Positions 34,547 through 44,155 of a stretch of DNA of 64,000 bases are shown piece by piece (position 1 is the first letter of the stretch; every line of letters begins with the position of its first letter). The stretch is from an uncultured Prevotellaceae bacterium. GTDB taxonomy: Bacteria; Bacteroidota; Bacteroidia; Bacteroidales; Bacteroidaceae. The translations under genes were made by a program, and so were the position numbers. Location: positions 1 through 64,000 of the forward strand of contig ONGG01000001.1 of the NCBI GenBank assembly GCA_900317305.1. Direction: 5' to 3'. Below the pieces are notes generated by a model. The model saw nothing but the letters and a program-made list of their open reading frames with translations, did no database searches and was not told the DNA's origin.

Positions 34547-36133
34547 ATGAGAAATTATTTGCTGTTCGTTTTATTCGTTTTTTGTAGTTGGGGGTTCAAC
34601 TTGCATGCCCAGCCTCTGGTGGCCACACATGTGGAGACCGGTGATGTGGAAGGTGTTGTAGATGGGGGCGACTTGGCCATTTACAAGGCTATCCCTTATG
34701 CCGCACCTCCAGTAGGTGACTTGAGGTGGAAGGAGCCCCAGCCGGCCAAGCCTTGGACTGGGGTGCTGAAGGCCGACCAGTTTGGTCCCTGGCCACCACA
34801 ACCCTCACGACCAGGACTCACTCCCGAGATGATGAGCGAGGACTGCCTGTACTTGGCTATTGCCACACCAGCCAAATCCACCAAGGACAACTTGCCTGTG
34901 ATGGTGTGGATTCATGGTGGTGGCTTCCAGACCGAGCATTATGCCGGTGACCTCTGGACCAGTCTTGCACGCAGGGGAGTGGTCGCCGTGAGCATCGAGT
35001 ACCGCACGGGCGCACTGGGCTTCATGGCTCATCCCGAACTCACGAAGGAGTCGCCCACAGGCCATTCGGGCAACTATGGACTGCTCGACCAAATCTATGC
35101 CCTGAAGTGGGTGCAGCGCAATATCGCTAACTTTGGAGGCGACCCCTCGAAGGTGACCATCTTTGGCGAGTCGGCCGGTGCCATCAGTTGTAGCATTCTG
35201 TGCGCCTCGCCACTGGCAAAAGGACTCTTCCGCGCTGCCATCAGCCAGAGTGGTGGCTCATTTGCTCCCTGGAGCGATTCGCCCAACCGCACCATCACCG
35301 TCAACTCGTCGCAGAAGGGTGCCGAACAGCATGGACTGGCATTCCAAAAGCACTTGAAGAAGAAATCCATCAAGCAGATGCGCAAGTTGGATGCTCAGGC
35401 GCTGACAGGCAATGATGTGGGGTTTGGCGGTTTTTGGCCTGTGGTCGATGGTTATGTGATCACCGACGATGCCTACCGCAACTATGAGCGAGGCAATTAT
35501 AACGACGTGCCCGTCATCGTGATGACCAACTCCGACGAGGGGTCCATGATTTCCTCACATATGCTTGCCTCTGGCGGCCTGCCCGTAGAAGCATATAAAG
35601 AGGGACTGAAAGGCATTTTCGGCGCTTTCAGCGACGAGGCGCTACAATTCTTTCCTGGTAACACACCCGAGGAGGCCGCATACAGCAATGGTGACTTCTT
35701 CCGCGACCTGGGCTTCGCCTGGCCTTCCTTTGCCTGGGCTTGCCTACAGAACAAAACGGGCAAGAATCCGGTCTATGCCGCTTATCTCGACCAACCCTCC
35801 TCGCTCACGCTCACAGGAGGCGAGAAACGCCGTGGCGTGTCGCATGCCGACGATATCCTCTACCTGAACAATGCCTATCTGCGTGAGCCAGGAAAATATC
35901 CCGCCGAGGCCGCCCTTACTGAGATTATCCAGCAATATTGGGTGAACTTTGCCAAGACGGGCAACCCCAACGGCAAGGGCTTGCCCTATTGGCCTGCCTT
36001 CGACAAGGACCGTCCCACGACAATGCAGTTTGCCAACGGGGCCTCGCTCATCATGGTGCCCAACCGCGACAAGATTGATTTCCTCGAGCGATTCTTCAAG
36101 TGGAAGAGGGAAGAGACGGAGCGTGAGCGCTGA
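34547..36133 (+). CDS. Type-B carboxylesterase, secreted
   Basis: Start at ATG 34547 (MRNYLLFVLFVFCSWGFNLHA) gives a signal peptide; 528 residues. Alpha/beta-hydrolase family of type-B carboxylesterases: GIPYAAPP-like start (KAIPYAAPPVGDLRW), EDCLYL, oxyanion loop WIHGGGF, nucleophile elbow FGESAGA (Ser near 209), and GVSHADDILY containing the histidine region. In a xylan locus such enzymes may remove acetyl or feruloyl groups, but the family is broad and substrate is not readable. The CE15 gene follows 69 bp downstream in the same direction. Confidence 0.88.
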   Translation: MRNYLLFVLFVFCSWGFNLHAQPLVATHVETGDVEGVVDGGDLAIYKAIPYAAPPVGDLRWKEPQPAKPWTGVLKADQFGPWPPQPSRPGLTPEMMSEDCLYLAIATPAKSTKDNLPVMVWIHGGGFQTEHYAGDLWTSLARRGVVAVSIEYRTGALGFMAHPELTKESPTGHSGNYGLLDQIYALKWVQRNIANFGGDPSKVTIFGESAGAISCSILCASPLAKGLFRAAISQSGGSFAPWSDSPNRTITVNSSQKGAEQHGLAFQKHLKKKSIKQMRKLDAQALTGNDVGFGGFWPVVDGYVITDDAYRNYERGNYNDVPVIVMTNSDEGSMISSHMLASGGLPVEAYKEGLKGIFGAFSDEALQFFPGNTPEEAAYSNGDFFRDLGFAWPSFAWACLQNKTGKNPVYAAYLDQPSSLTLTGGEKRRGVSHADDILYLNNAYLREPGKYPAEAALTEIIQQYWVNFAKTGNPNGKGLPYWPAFDKDRPTTMQFANGASLIMVPNRDKIDFLERFFKWKREETERER

Positions 36134-36202
36134 ACCAAAAAAAGTAGAGCGAAAGCGAAACTTCAATATTATCATACATACTAACTAACTGTTTATCAAT
36201 TT

Positions 36203-37432
36203 ATGAGAAAAGCATTTTTCATCGCTGCTTGTATGGTGAGCCTTACCATGTCGGCGCAGAAACAACCCCCTCTCGTCTACGACGTGGAGGACACGGGTGC
36301 GAAAATGGCCACCCCGGTGATGCTCACCGCCAATGAGTTGCCTGTGGTCAACACGCTCCGCAACCCTCTCTTGTTCTCTAACGGAAAAAAGAAAGTGAAG
36401 AAGTTCAAGGACTGGGAGCGCCGCCGGCATGAGATATCCAGTCTCATCCAGCATTATGAGATAGGTACCAAGCCTCAGACGTCGGACTGCACGCTGAAGG
36501 CCCGTATGGATGGCGACACGCTCATCGTCGATGTGACCCGTGGTGGACAGACGCTCACGCTGAAGTCGCATATCCGCTACCCCAAGGTGGGAAAGGCACC
36601 CTATCCGGTGCTCATAGGAACCAGTAACATCTCATTGCCCCGGCAGTTAATCGACGACATGCCGCTGGCTACCATGGTCTACCGCGAGTCGCAGGTCAAT
36701 GGATACACACAATGGGGGAGAAACAAGAAGGACCGTGGCCAACATGAGTTCGACCGGCTCTATCCCGAATTGGTAGACAATGGTGCCTACAGCCAATGGG
36801 CATGGGGCTTGAGCCGGCTTATCGACGGACTGCAGCAACTGGGTCCGGAAAAGACTCGTATCGACACCCGGCACATTGGTGTGACAGGATGCTCGTACGC
36901 TGGGAAGATGGCCCTCTTCTGTGGCGCGTTCGACGAGCGTGTGGCGCTCACCATCGCCCAGGAGCCTGGTGGCGGTGGTGCTGCGGCATGGCGTGTGTCG
37001 AACAAACTCGACAGTGTGGAGACGCTCGACCGCACCGACTATCATTGGTTCAAGGAGTCGTTGCGCACGTCGTTTGGTGAGGACAACACCTTCCGTTTGC
37101 CTTACGACCATCATGAACTGGTGGCCATGATCTGTCCCAGGGCTGTGCTGATGCTGGGCAACACCGACTATCGTTGGCTGGCCGACGAGTCGGGTTATGT
37201 GTCGATGAGTGCGGCAGCCACAGTATGGCAGCATTTTGGCATTGCCGACAGGGTGGGGTTCTCCATCCTCGGTGGGCATCCACACTGTATGTTGCCCGAG
37301 GCTCAGTATCCTGCGGTCAAGGCATTCATCAACCGCTTCCTGCTTGGAGGCAACGATGACACCAGCAACGTGCGGTTTGCACCCGATTTCACCGGTAAGG
37401 TCGACTTGAGTCGATGGATCAACTATCCATAA
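36203..37432 (+). CDS. CE15-type glucuronoyl esterase, secreted
   Basis: A 409-residue protein with signal peptide (MRKAFFIAACMVSLTMSAQ). The alpha/beta-hydrolase motif GVTGCSYAGKMAL (Ser near residue 231), the acidic EPGGGGAA about 25 residues later and the C-terminal GGHPHCM histidine match CE15. The segment WERRRHEISSLIQHYEIG is also typical. CE15 enzymes cleave the ester between lignin and (4-O-methyl-)glucuronic acid on xylan. With GH115 at 20442 this strongly suggests a glucuronoxylan substrate. A terminator follows (37452-37487). Confidence 0.87.
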   Translation: MRKAFFIAACMVSLTMSAQKQPPLVYDVEDTGAKMATPVMLTANELPVVNTLRNPLLFSNGKKKVKKFKDWERRRHEISSLIQHYEIGTKPQTSDCTLKARMDGDTLIVDVTRGGQTLTLKSHIRYPKVGKAPYPVLIGTSNISLPRQLIDDMPLATMVYRESQVNGYTQWGRNKKDRGQHEFDRLYPELVDNGAYSQWAWGLSRLIDGLQQLGPEKTRIDTRHIGVTGCSYAGKMALFCGAFDERVALTIAQEPGGGGAAAWRVSNKLDSVETLDRTDYHWFKESLRTSFGEDNTFRLPYDHHELVAMICPRAVLMLGNTDYRWLADESGYVSMSAAATVWQHFGIADRVGFSILGGHPHCMLPEAQYPAVKAFINRFLLGGNDDTSNVRFAPDFTGKVDLSRWINYP

Positions 37433-37451
37433 CAAGGATTCTGGTAACCAA

Positions 37452-37487
37452 AAACGAGGCACAACCATTTGTAGTGCCTCGTTTTTG
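37452..37487 (+). terminator. Terminator after the CE15 gene
   Basis: aaaacgaggcac / gtgcctcgttttt form a 10-bp stem and a T-run, 20 bp after the stop codon. Confidence 0.8.
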
Positions 37488-37612
37488 CTCCTTCTCCCTA
37501 TTCGTATACGGCCGCCTTGGTGCGTTCCCTCCATCACTTGCCTTTCCACCATTCGTTTTGCTCACAACTATTAAATTTCTATTATTGTGATAGATTTCAA
37601 TCCAAAAATAAG

Positions 37613-37620
37613 TACCTTTG
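37613..37620 (+). promoter_or_regulatory. Bacteroidetes -7 box for the TPR regulator
   Basis: tacctttg, 20 bp before ATG 37641, with ttgtg about 28 bp further upstream. Confidence 0.6.
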
Positions 37621-37640
37621 AGGAAAATTTGAGAAAGGTG

Positions 37641-39302
37641 ATGAGATATATACAGCTTGTGATTCTTGCTATCTTATTGGTATCGTGCAATTTCAATCAG
37701 CAAAATCGTAGTCTTGCAGAGACCGATAGCATGTTGTTGAAAAAACCTGAGCGGGTTTTGGCCATCTTGGATTCTATGGAGAAGGTGACCAGCCTGAATG
37801 ATGATGAGCAGATGCATCTTGTATGGAACCGGGCGTTGGCCCATCAGGCATTGGGAATGTCGTTGGCCGAGGATGAACAACTGCCCGAAGCCATAGCCTA
37901 TTACAGGAAGGATGCCGACAAACAAACCGATAGTTACCTTTTGGAGGCAATATACCTGAACTGGACGGGCAAGGAAAATGATGCGATAAAGGCGATTGAT
38001 AAAGGACTCGCGAATATTGCTGATATAACGAAGCGAGTCCGACTATTGGAGACCAAGGCTTCCATCCTTGAGCATCAACGGAAATTCGACCAAGCCGTAG
38101 GCGTATTGAAAGAGGCCTTGGACTATGCCAAGACGAAACGCGAACAAGCCATCCTTCAATATAGAATGGGGCTGAGTCTCTCACTGTTAGGCGAGGGGCG
38201 GTCGGATCATTTCTACGAAAGAAGCATTCGGTTGGCAAAAGAGAGCGGCGATACGACGATGGCATGTGAGTTTATGCGCAATTATGCCGACTTTTTGGCT
38301 AACAACGGGCAATATCGTCGTTCAAACGATTTTTACTACCAAATAGTACAAATGATGCCACAGATAGGTGAGTTGTCGGCCATACAGGCGGCCATGGCGA
38401 GCAACTACATCAATCTGCACAAACTTGACTCCGCCCGCATCTGTAATGACAAAGCAATCAGGAGCGAGGAGAAACTGGAGAGGCAGGGCTATTCGAACAT
38501 CACTGGCAGGGCCATTTTGGAGCAAGAACGATACTTGCTCGACTATGCTGAAGGGAGGACTGTGTCGTATGTGGACTTTGCCCGGTATTGCGATTCTATC
38601 ACCAATGACATGCTGGCCAAGGAAAAAACCTCTAACCAACGGTTGGAGACTAAAAACCGCTTGCAGGCTGCCAACTATGAGCTGAAACTCGGTAAGCAGC
38701 GAATGGTTTGGATGCTGTCTCTGTCACTGCTCTTGCTGTTAGGAGGTGGTATAGGTGTTTACTTATATAATAGGAATAGGCTTCAGCGATTGGCAGAGGC
38801 TGAGGACAGGATAGACACCTTGACGCGAATGCTCTCAGAGGCACAAGATGTAACAACGGAGGATACTTTAGATGTGGAACAGTCCAAGACCGATGATGAT
38901 GCGTTCTTCAAGAAAATCCTGCTGCAGCAATTAGGCATCATCCGATTGGTTGCCAGTACGCCCACCAATCAGAATCAGGCTCTGCTCAGGCGCATTTCTG
39001 GCATTGGTGGCGGCGAGATTCCAACCAACAGTCTGTTGGTGTGGCCTGATCTATATCCTGTTATCGACCGCCTTTATGACAACTTCCATACCCGCTTGAT
39101 GGAACGCTATGGAAATGTGTTGACCGAAAAGGAAGAGCAGATCTGTTGCCTCTTGTGCGCGAGATTCTCGACCAAGGAAATCGGTGTTATCACACAGCAG
39201 TCGGATGCTACGATTTATGTACGCAAGTCTGCCATTAGGAAGAAGATAGGTGCCACTGAGGGACAGGATATCGTAGCCTGTGTGAACGGTGTTAAGGCCT
39301 GA
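37641..39302 (+). CDS. Lipoprotein-like TPR protein with membrane helix and LuxR-like C-terminus
   Basis: Start at ATG 37641, giving 553 residues. The N-terminus ends in a lipobox-like LVSC. Residues about 25-340 are tetratricopeptide-like helices (ALAHQALGMSLAEDEQLPEAIAYY, ILEHQRKFDQAVGVLKEALDYA). One membrane helix (MVWMLSLSLLLLLGGGIGVY) lies near residue 355, then a coiled coil. The cytoplasmic end carries a LuxR-type helix-turn-helix (LTEKEEQICCLLCARFSTKEIG, YVRKSAIRKKIGA). This family is common in Bacteroidales as membrane-bound one-protein regulators. Its target is unknown; the neighbour genes are candidates. Confidence 0.75.
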   Translation: MRYIQLVILAILLVSCNFNQQNRSLAETDSMLLKKPERVLAILDSMEKVTSLNDDEQMHLVWNRALAHQALGMSLAEDEQLPEAIAYYRKDADKQTDSYLLEAIYLNWTGKENDAIKAIDKGLANIADITKRVRLLETKASILEHQRKFDQAVGVLKEALDYAKTKREQAILQYRMGLSLSLLGEGRSDHFYERSIRLAKESGDTTMACEFMRNYADFLANNGQYRRSNDFYYQIVQMMPQIGELSAIQAAMASNYINLHKLDSARICNDKAIRSEEKLERQGYSNITGRAILEQERYLLDYAEGRTVSYVDFARYCDSITNDMLAKEKTSNQRLETKNRLQAANYELKLGKQRMVWMLSLSLLLLLGGGIGVYLYNRNRLQRLAEAEDRIDTLTRMLSEAQDVTTEDTLDVEQSKTDDDAFFKKILLQQLGIIRLVASTPTNQNQALLRRISGIGGGEIPTNSLLVWPDLYPVIDRLYDNFHTRLMERYGNVLTEKEEQICCLLCARFSTKEIGVITQQSDATIYVRKSAIRKKIGATEGQDIVACVNGVKA

Positions 39303-39427
39303 TTTAGGTTCCGAGAGTACAGTTTTAGATATTTATGAAATGTAACCACTGATTTTCAGATGGTTACGTTTGTCTTATTAAGACTTTTTATTCGGTGGTT
39401 TAGTCGTTTTAAGGGGCTTTTTCACCC

Positions 39428-39436
39428 TAACTTTGC
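39428..39436 (+). promoter_or_regulatory. Bacteroidetes -7 box
   Basis: taactttgc, 37 bp before the small lipoprotein start at 39474. Confidence 0.5.
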
Positions 39437-39473
39437 ATCATCAAAAGTGTATAAACCATCAAATAAAAAGAGT

Positions 39474-39815
39474 ATGAAAACATCAAAGAAAGTATTGGTT
39501 GCCTTAGGCGTAGTGTTGATTGTTGCATGTGCAAAAAGTGGGCATATCAACCTGCCTGGACATGGAAATCGTGAGTATAGGAATTTGGTGGAGTCTGTGG
39601 AGAATTATGTGTCCTCAAGATTGCACAATGGCGAAACAGTTGAATTTGGCAGCAAGTACAACTGTGAGGACTATATCGAAAAGGACGAGGTTCGCTTCTC
39701 GGCTAATATCGTTTTTTATGTAATTTCAGAAGATGGTACTCCAGAGAAACACATCGCCCATGTTGTCTGCAATGAGGATAAAGACAGAATAATAGAATGG
39801 AAAGATATCATATGA
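39474..39815 (+). CDS. Small predicted lipoprotein, unknown function
   Basis: Start at ATG 39474 (MKTSKKVLVALGVVLIVACAKSG); the earlier in-frame ATG at 39360 lies before the promoter. The 113 residues have a lipobox (IVAC, Cys near residue 19). The mature part is short and mixed, with VESVENYVSSRL, FSANIVFYVISEDG and DRIIEWKDI. No family is recognised. The 261 bp downstream hold no gene. Confidence 0.6.
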   Translation: MKTSKKVLVALGVVLIVACAKSGHINLPGHGNREYRNLVESVENYVSSRLHNGETVEFGSKYNCEDYIEKDEVRFSANIVFYVISEDGTPEKHIAHVVCNEDKDRIIEWKDII

Positions 39816-40076
39816 TATGGGGGATTTGGAGCAAGCAATAGTGGTTGTTCATCACAAAAAACTGCAGAATATCCCATTTGTTTTTTAGTTATACCACCTT
39901 GATGTATTTTTGCACCAGCTACTTCCATGGTGATGTCAAATCGAGGAACAAGGATTGAGATGCTCGTCTTTTCATGCAATATTGAGCCTCGGGTCAACAA
40001 AAATTCATAATCCTTGTAGTTTTTTCATTGCTTGTGCGACTAAAGGAGTAAACGATAACATTAAAACACTAGAGAA

Positions 40077-42446
40077 ATGATAAGAATATGTATGAGAATA
40101 GCTGTACTCATTGCAGCTGCGATAATGAGCCTGGCGGCTATGGCCAATAAACAGGATGTGGGCGGAAAGGTGATTGACGAGAACGGACAGCCGTTGCCGT
40201 TTGTGAACGTGGTTTTGCTTTCGTTGCCCGACTCCGCTTTCATTCAGGGAGCTGTGACCGATGATAATGGCGTGTTTAATATCGTGACCACGCAGAGTGA
40301 GGGACTGCTCAAACTGTCAAGCATAGGCTACGAGACATTATATCTCCCTTATAAGGCTGCCAACGGTCTGACGATCCAGATGAAAAAGGATACGCAGATG
40401 CTGGGCGAGGTGGTGGTGAAAGGCCAATTGCCCCAGACGCATGCCAAGGGCGATGCCATGCGCACCACGGTGGCGGGAACAATACTGGAAAAAGCGGGCT
40501 CGGTGAGTGATGCCCTGTCGAAGGTTCCATCGCTGGAGGCCGAGCGCGATGGTGCCGTGAAGGTGCTGGGACGTGGCGATGCCGAGGTCTATATCAACGG
40601 ACGCAAGGTGCAGGACGTCAGCGAACTCTCCCGTCTGCGCTCCGACCAGATACAGTATGTGGATGTCGTCCAGAACCCAGGTGCACGTTATGCTGCCTCG
40701 ACAAAAGCCGTGGTGCGCATCACGCTGAAGAAGGCTCAGGGCGAGGGCTTCAGCTTTCAGGACAATGCGGGTGGCATGTATCAGTATGGCCACACCTTGA
40801 CCAATAACCTTGACGTGAACTATCGCACGGGTGGACTCGACATCACCGCTTCGTTGTGGGCTGGCCGCTACGGACATTCGAAATCGTTGCAGGAGAATAC
40901 TTTGACCTACTATGCAGGCCCCGACCGAATAGATGGCGTTAGTTCACAAGAGTCAAAAAACATCTGGAAAGGATGGTCGCCGCAACTTCAGGTGAACTAT
41001 ATGTTGAACGAGAACCACAGTTTCGGTGCCTTCTACAAATACGACCGTCATCCAAACGGCGAATACAGCAGTATGTTCTATACCGACAGTTATGAGAACG
41101 ACATTTTCAAGGAGCGTTCGGAGAGTCGCATCGTACAAGAGGATGAGTTCAAAAAACATATCTTCAATGTCTATTACAACGGCAAAGTGGGCTTGCTCAG
41201 CATCGACCTGAACATCGACGGTTTGTTCGATGATACCGAGTCGCCCGGCAGCACCAAGGAAGTGACGACAGCGGCTGGCGACGCTCCGGTGAATCGCAGT
41301 ATCGAGAGCAACACCATCAGCAGCAACAACTTCTGGGCCTCAAAACTCATCTTCGGATATCCTGTCTTGAAAGGCAATTTCTCACTCGGTGGCGAATACA
41401 GTTACAATCACCGGACAGACGCCTATGACTTCAAGGCTACCGATGCCGTGCCCGTGAAGACTACCGACACGGAAATCAATGAGAAGTCGGCTTCTGTCTT
41501 CGTTGATTACGGCCGCCAGTTCGGTAAGGTGTATGCTCAACTGGGACTGCGCTATGAGTATCTGACAAACGACTACTTCAATTTCGGGGTAAAGGAGGAT
41601 GAGGTCTGCCTCGACTATGGCGACTGGTTCCCCACGGCCGTTCTTTCTGCTCCAATCGGAAAGGTGCAGTTCTCGCTTTCTTACCGACGCGATATTGAGC
41701 GGCCCAACTACGCCAACCTGACCAGTTCGACGGTCTATATCAACCGTTATACCTACCAGAGCGGCAATCCCTATTTGAGGCCTACCTACACCCATAGCCT
41801 GGTGATGAACGCCGCTTACAAGTGGGTGAACCTGACATTGAACTACGGCCGTGTAAAGGATGCTGTTACGATGTCCACGGAACCATATCCTGGGTCAGCC
41901 GACCCGCTCGTGAGCCTCGTGCGCCCCATCAACAGCCAGGAGGATTACGACCGCCTTACAGTCATTGCCTCCGCACGGCCCGCCATCGGCTGTTGGCATC
42001 CTACTTGGGCGCTCGTCGCCATGTTCCAGAATTACAAATCGCCAACCGCTACAGGCGAGGTGATCACGCTCAGTCAGCCTTGGTTCAATGGCTCCTGGCG
42101 GAACACGTTCCTGCTGCCTCACGATTTCCGCCTGAGTGCTGACTTGGAGTGGGCCACGAAGGGAGAATACAATAATTTCCGTATAACCAACCCGCGTGTC
42201 GTCACGATTCTTGGACTGCAGAAAGACTTCGACTTGCGCCGTCTCGGTTCGCTGACCTTCGATCTGCGCTGCGTGGACCTCTTCAATTCCAACAAGACCG
42301 ATGCCATCCTCTTCGGTTATCGTGACCTCACCGTGCACAACCCTGCCCGTCGCACTTTCTCGCTCGATGTGACATGGAAGTTCAACGAGGCACGCTCGAA
42401 ATATCGCGGCTCTGGGGCTGGTGAAAAACAGAAAGCCAGGATGTGA
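40077..42446 (+). CDS. Outer-membrane beta-barrel protein (TonB-dependent-receptor-like)
   Basis: A 789-residue protein with signal peptide (IAVLIAAAIMSLAAMA). Residues about 25-110 are a carboxypeptidase-regulatory-like domain (GGKVIDENGQPLPFVNVVLL, SSIGYETL). A plug-like region follows (VSDALSKVPSLEAERDGAVKVLG, YINGRKVQDVSELSRLRSDQIQYVDVVQNPGARY). The rest is an outer-membrane barrel of the OMP_b-brl_2 type, ending in a strand FSLDVTWKF before a short basic tail. It is not paired with a SusD gene, so it is probably not a polysaccharide importer. An ECF sigma factor gene follows. Confidence 0.85.
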   Translation: MIRICMRIAVLIAAAIMSLAAMANKQDVGGKVIDENGQPLPFVNVVLLSLPDSAFIQGAVTDDNGVFNIVTTQSEGLLKLSSIGYETLYLPYKAANGLTIQMKKDTQMLGEVVVKGQLPQTHAKGDAMRTTVAGTILEKAGSVSDALSKVPSLEAERDGAVKVLGRGDAEVYINGRKVQDVSELSRLRSDQIQYVDVVQNPGARYAASTKAVVRITLKKAQGEGFSFQDNAGGMYQYGHTLTNNLDVNYRTGGLDITASLWAGRYGHSKSLQENTLTYYAGPDRIDGVSSQESKNIWKGWSPQLQVNYMLNENHSFGAFYKYDRHPNGEYSSMFYTDSYENDIFKERSESRIVQEDEFKKHIFNVYYNGKVGLLSIDLNIDGLFDDTESPGSTKEVTTAAGDAPVNRSIESNTISSNNFWASKLIFGYPVLKGNFSLGGEYSYNHRTDAYDFKATDAVPVKTTDTEINEKSASVFVDYGRQFGKVYAQLGLRYEYLTNDYFNFGVKEDEVCLDYGDWFPTAVLSAPIGKVQFSLSYRRDIERPNYANLTSSTVYINRYTYQSGNPYLRPTYTHSLVMNAAYKWVNLTLNYGRVKDAVTMSTEPYPGSADPLVSLVRPINSQEDYDRLTVIASARPAIGCWHPTWALVAMFQNYKSPTATGEVITLSQPWFNGSWRNTFLLPHDFRLSADLEWATKGEYNNFRITNPRVVTILGLQKDFDLRRLGSLTFDLRCVDLFNSNKTDAILFGYRDLTVHNPARRTFSLDVTWKFNEARSKYRGSGAGEKQKARM

Positions 42447-42473
42447 CAATATGCTAACATTCACGTCATGAAT

Positions 42474-42503
42474 AACGTCAGGCATCATCCGGTGCCTGAC
42501 GTT
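42474..42503 (+). terminator. Perfect hairpin after the barrel protein gene
   Basis: aacgtcaggca / tgcctgacgtt pair over 11 bp around an 8-base loop, 27 bp after the stop codon. The T-run is weak, so it may be a processing or attenuation hairpin. Confidence 0.6.
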
Positions 42504-42580
42504 AGTGTGAAAAAATATTCTTTTCCTGTAATTTTTTAACCCTCCCTGCGACTAATAGGATGTAACGAAAGAGACAAACA

Positions 42581-43072
42581 ATGGAAACAAAAGCATTAGA
42601 GCAAGAATTCCTGAATATGGTCGAGGCGCAGAAGCGTGCTATCTATAAGGTGTGCTACATGTATGCCAACGGACAGGACGACCTGAACGACCTATTTCAG
42701 GAGACGGTGCTGAACCTATGGAAGAGTTTTCCCCGCTATCGGGGAGACAGCACGCTCAACACATGGGTATATCGTATCGCCATGAACACTTGCATCACTT
42801 TCCTGCGTCGCTCCAATGCTCGTCCGCAGACCATACCCATGACAGCTAATGTGGCTGGCCTGATGGAAGAGGAGGAAAGCAAGACCGGACAACTGCAGGA
42901 ACTCTACCGTCTCATCAACCAACTGGGAAAATTGGAGCGCGCACTGATTCTCCTGTGGCTTGAGGAGCGAAGTTATGAGGAAATGGCCGACATCCTTGGC
43001 ATCTCAAAAGCCAATGTCGCCGTGAAACTCTTCCGTACAAAAGAGAAATTAAAGAAAATGTCAAACAGCTAA
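42581..43072 (+). CDS. ECF RNA polymerase sigma factor
   Basis: A 163-residue sigma-70 family protein. Region 2 spans about 10-80 (YMYANGQDDLNDLFQETVLNLWKSF, then TLNTWVYRIAMNTCITFLRR). Region 4 spans about 105-160 (LGKLERALILLWLEERSYEEMADILGISKANVAVKLFRTKEKL). It directs transcription of a small regulon. No classical anti-sigma domain is recognised in the next gene, but that gene begins 12 bp downstream and codes a membrane protein that could hold it. Confidence 0.92.
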   Translation: METKALEQEFLNMVEAQKRAIYKVCYMYANGQDDLNDLFQETVLNLWKSFPRYRGDSTLNTWVYRIAMNTCITFLRRSNARPQTIPMTANVAGLMEEEESKTGQLQELYRLINQLGKLERALILLWLEERSYEEMADILGISKANVAVKLFRTKEKLKKMSNS

Positions 43073-43084
43073 CAGTTTTGGAAT

Positions 43085-43693
43085 ATGGAACTTGATGAAT
43101 TGAAAGCCAGTTGGAACGCATTCGACAAGCGTCTGGCAGAAACAGAAATAGTGAATATGCGTATGGTAAAGGAGATGGTCACGCAGAAGACCAAGACGGC
43201 CTTTGATGGCGTTGTGGGACATAATATCTACTCCTTCGTGGTTACTCTCCTGATGATGGCCGTTGTATTTCCCTATGTCTATATGAACACGCCCATCACC
43301 ACCGCCTCGTTCGTGATAGTAGAGGGGGCTATGCTGATAGGCTTGGGCATCGTGGCATGGAAACTCTGCCTGTTGTCGAAGGTCGACTTGGGTGCAAAGA
43401 AGGCCAACGAACTCAGTGGCATCGTGCTGCGTTACAAGAAGGTCTGTCACAACGAGACATCATGGAGCATCGCACTTGTCGCCTTCGCTATGGTTGCTTT
43501 TTACATCTCTGAGCTAGGGTTCAACAATGCTGCCGGATATGTGCTTGGAACGAGAATCTGGTTGGTTGTAGGCCTCACACTGCTTACCTTCGCCTTGGCT
43601 TTTGCCATTGGCCTCTGGCAGCGTAGCCGCCATGCCCAGCAAATGGCCGAGATAGAGCGCGGACTGGAAGAACTGAAAGAATTTGAGAACTAA
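43085..43693 (+). CDS. Membrane protein encoded with the ECF sigma factor
   Basis: A 202-residue protein. After a charged N-terminal 50 residues (ELDELKASWNAFDKRLAETE) there are about four membrane helices (FVVTLLMMAVVFPYVYM, FVIVEGAMLIGLGIVAW, SIALVAFAMVAFYI, IWLVVGLTLLTFALAFAIGLW) and a cytoplasmic coiled end (ERGLEELKEFE). It lies 12 bp after the sigma factor and is probably co-transcribed. An anti-sigma role is inference from position. Confidence 0.7.
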   Translation: MELDELKASWNAFDKRLAETEIVNMRMVKEMVTQKTKTAFDGVVGHNIYSFVVTLLMMAVVFPYVYMNTPITTASFVIVEGAMLIGLGIVAWKLCLLSKVDLGAKKANELSGIVLRYKKVCHNETSWSIALVAFAMVAFYISELGFNNAAGYVLGTRIWLVVGLTLLTFALAFAIGLWQRSRHAQQMAEIERGLEELKEFEN

Positions 43694-43709
43694 ATAAAAA
43701 GTAAGGATT

Positions 43710-43913
43710 ATGAAGTACATTCAATTGATTATCGGAATCATTTTCGTAGTGGCAAGCCTGTTGAAGTTGCTTACCCTCTGGGGCTTCCTTCATATCAGTT
43801 GGCTTGAGAGAATTTCAGACGAGCCGTGGGCCGTCTATAGTGCGCCAATCATACTTATTATCGTGGGTGCCGACCTCATTTATCAAGGCATAAAAGGCAC
43901 AGGGCGTAAATAA
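43710..43913 (+). CDS. Small two-helix membrane protein
   Basis: A 67-residue protein with two predicted membrane helices (YIQLIIGIIFVVASLLKLL and WAVYSAPIILIIVGADLIY) and a short basic tail. It starts 16 bp after the previous gene, so it belongs to the sigma-factor operon. Function unknown. Confidence 0.65.
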   Translation: MKYIQLIIGIIFVVASLLKLLTLWGFLHISWLERISDEPWAVYSAPIILIIVGADLIYQGIKGTGRK

Positions 43914-43933
43914 CTCCACTTTGTGAAGTTGAG

Positions 43934-44044
43934 AGGAGTTCAGGAGTTACAGGAGTGCAGACATTACTAAAGCCAACACCTATTGATTCCAATTAAAGTG
44001 AATCGAGGCTATTGTCTGAACTCCTGAATTTCTGAACTCCTGAA
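43934..44044. repeat. Dispersed ctgaactc-family repeat, inverted arms
   Basis: The left arm (43934-43966) reads aggagttcaggagttacagg...tgcagaca; the right arm (44013-44044) reads tgtctgaactcctgaatttc...cctgaac. The arms are reverse-complementary to each other over most of their length, so the RNA can fold into a long hairpin. Related copies are at 30863 and 63291. Confidence 0.65.
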
Positions 44045-44092
44045 CATTATATTAAATAAAGTGAATTCTTTTTTCCGTTTCAGACTTTTTTG

Positions 44093-44101
44093 TAAATTTG
44101 C
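44093..44101 (+). promoter_or_regulatory. Bacteroidetes -7 box for the TraB/GumN gene
   Basis: taaatttgc, 54 bp before ATG 44156. Confidence 0.5.
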
Positions 44102-44155
44102 ATCCGCAAAGGGGTCGTGCCTTTGTCCAAGAATATTTAAAATTGCATTTTGCTG

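Noticed and set aside
36647-37552. Antisense frame opposite the CE15 gene
   Set aside because: No motif, and it crosses a terminator hairpin; the plus-strand gene is certain.
39716-40000. Minus-strand frame in the gap before the barrel protein gene
   Set aside because: No motif, no start signal, and it overlaps the small lipoprotein gene; the gap is treated as non-coding.
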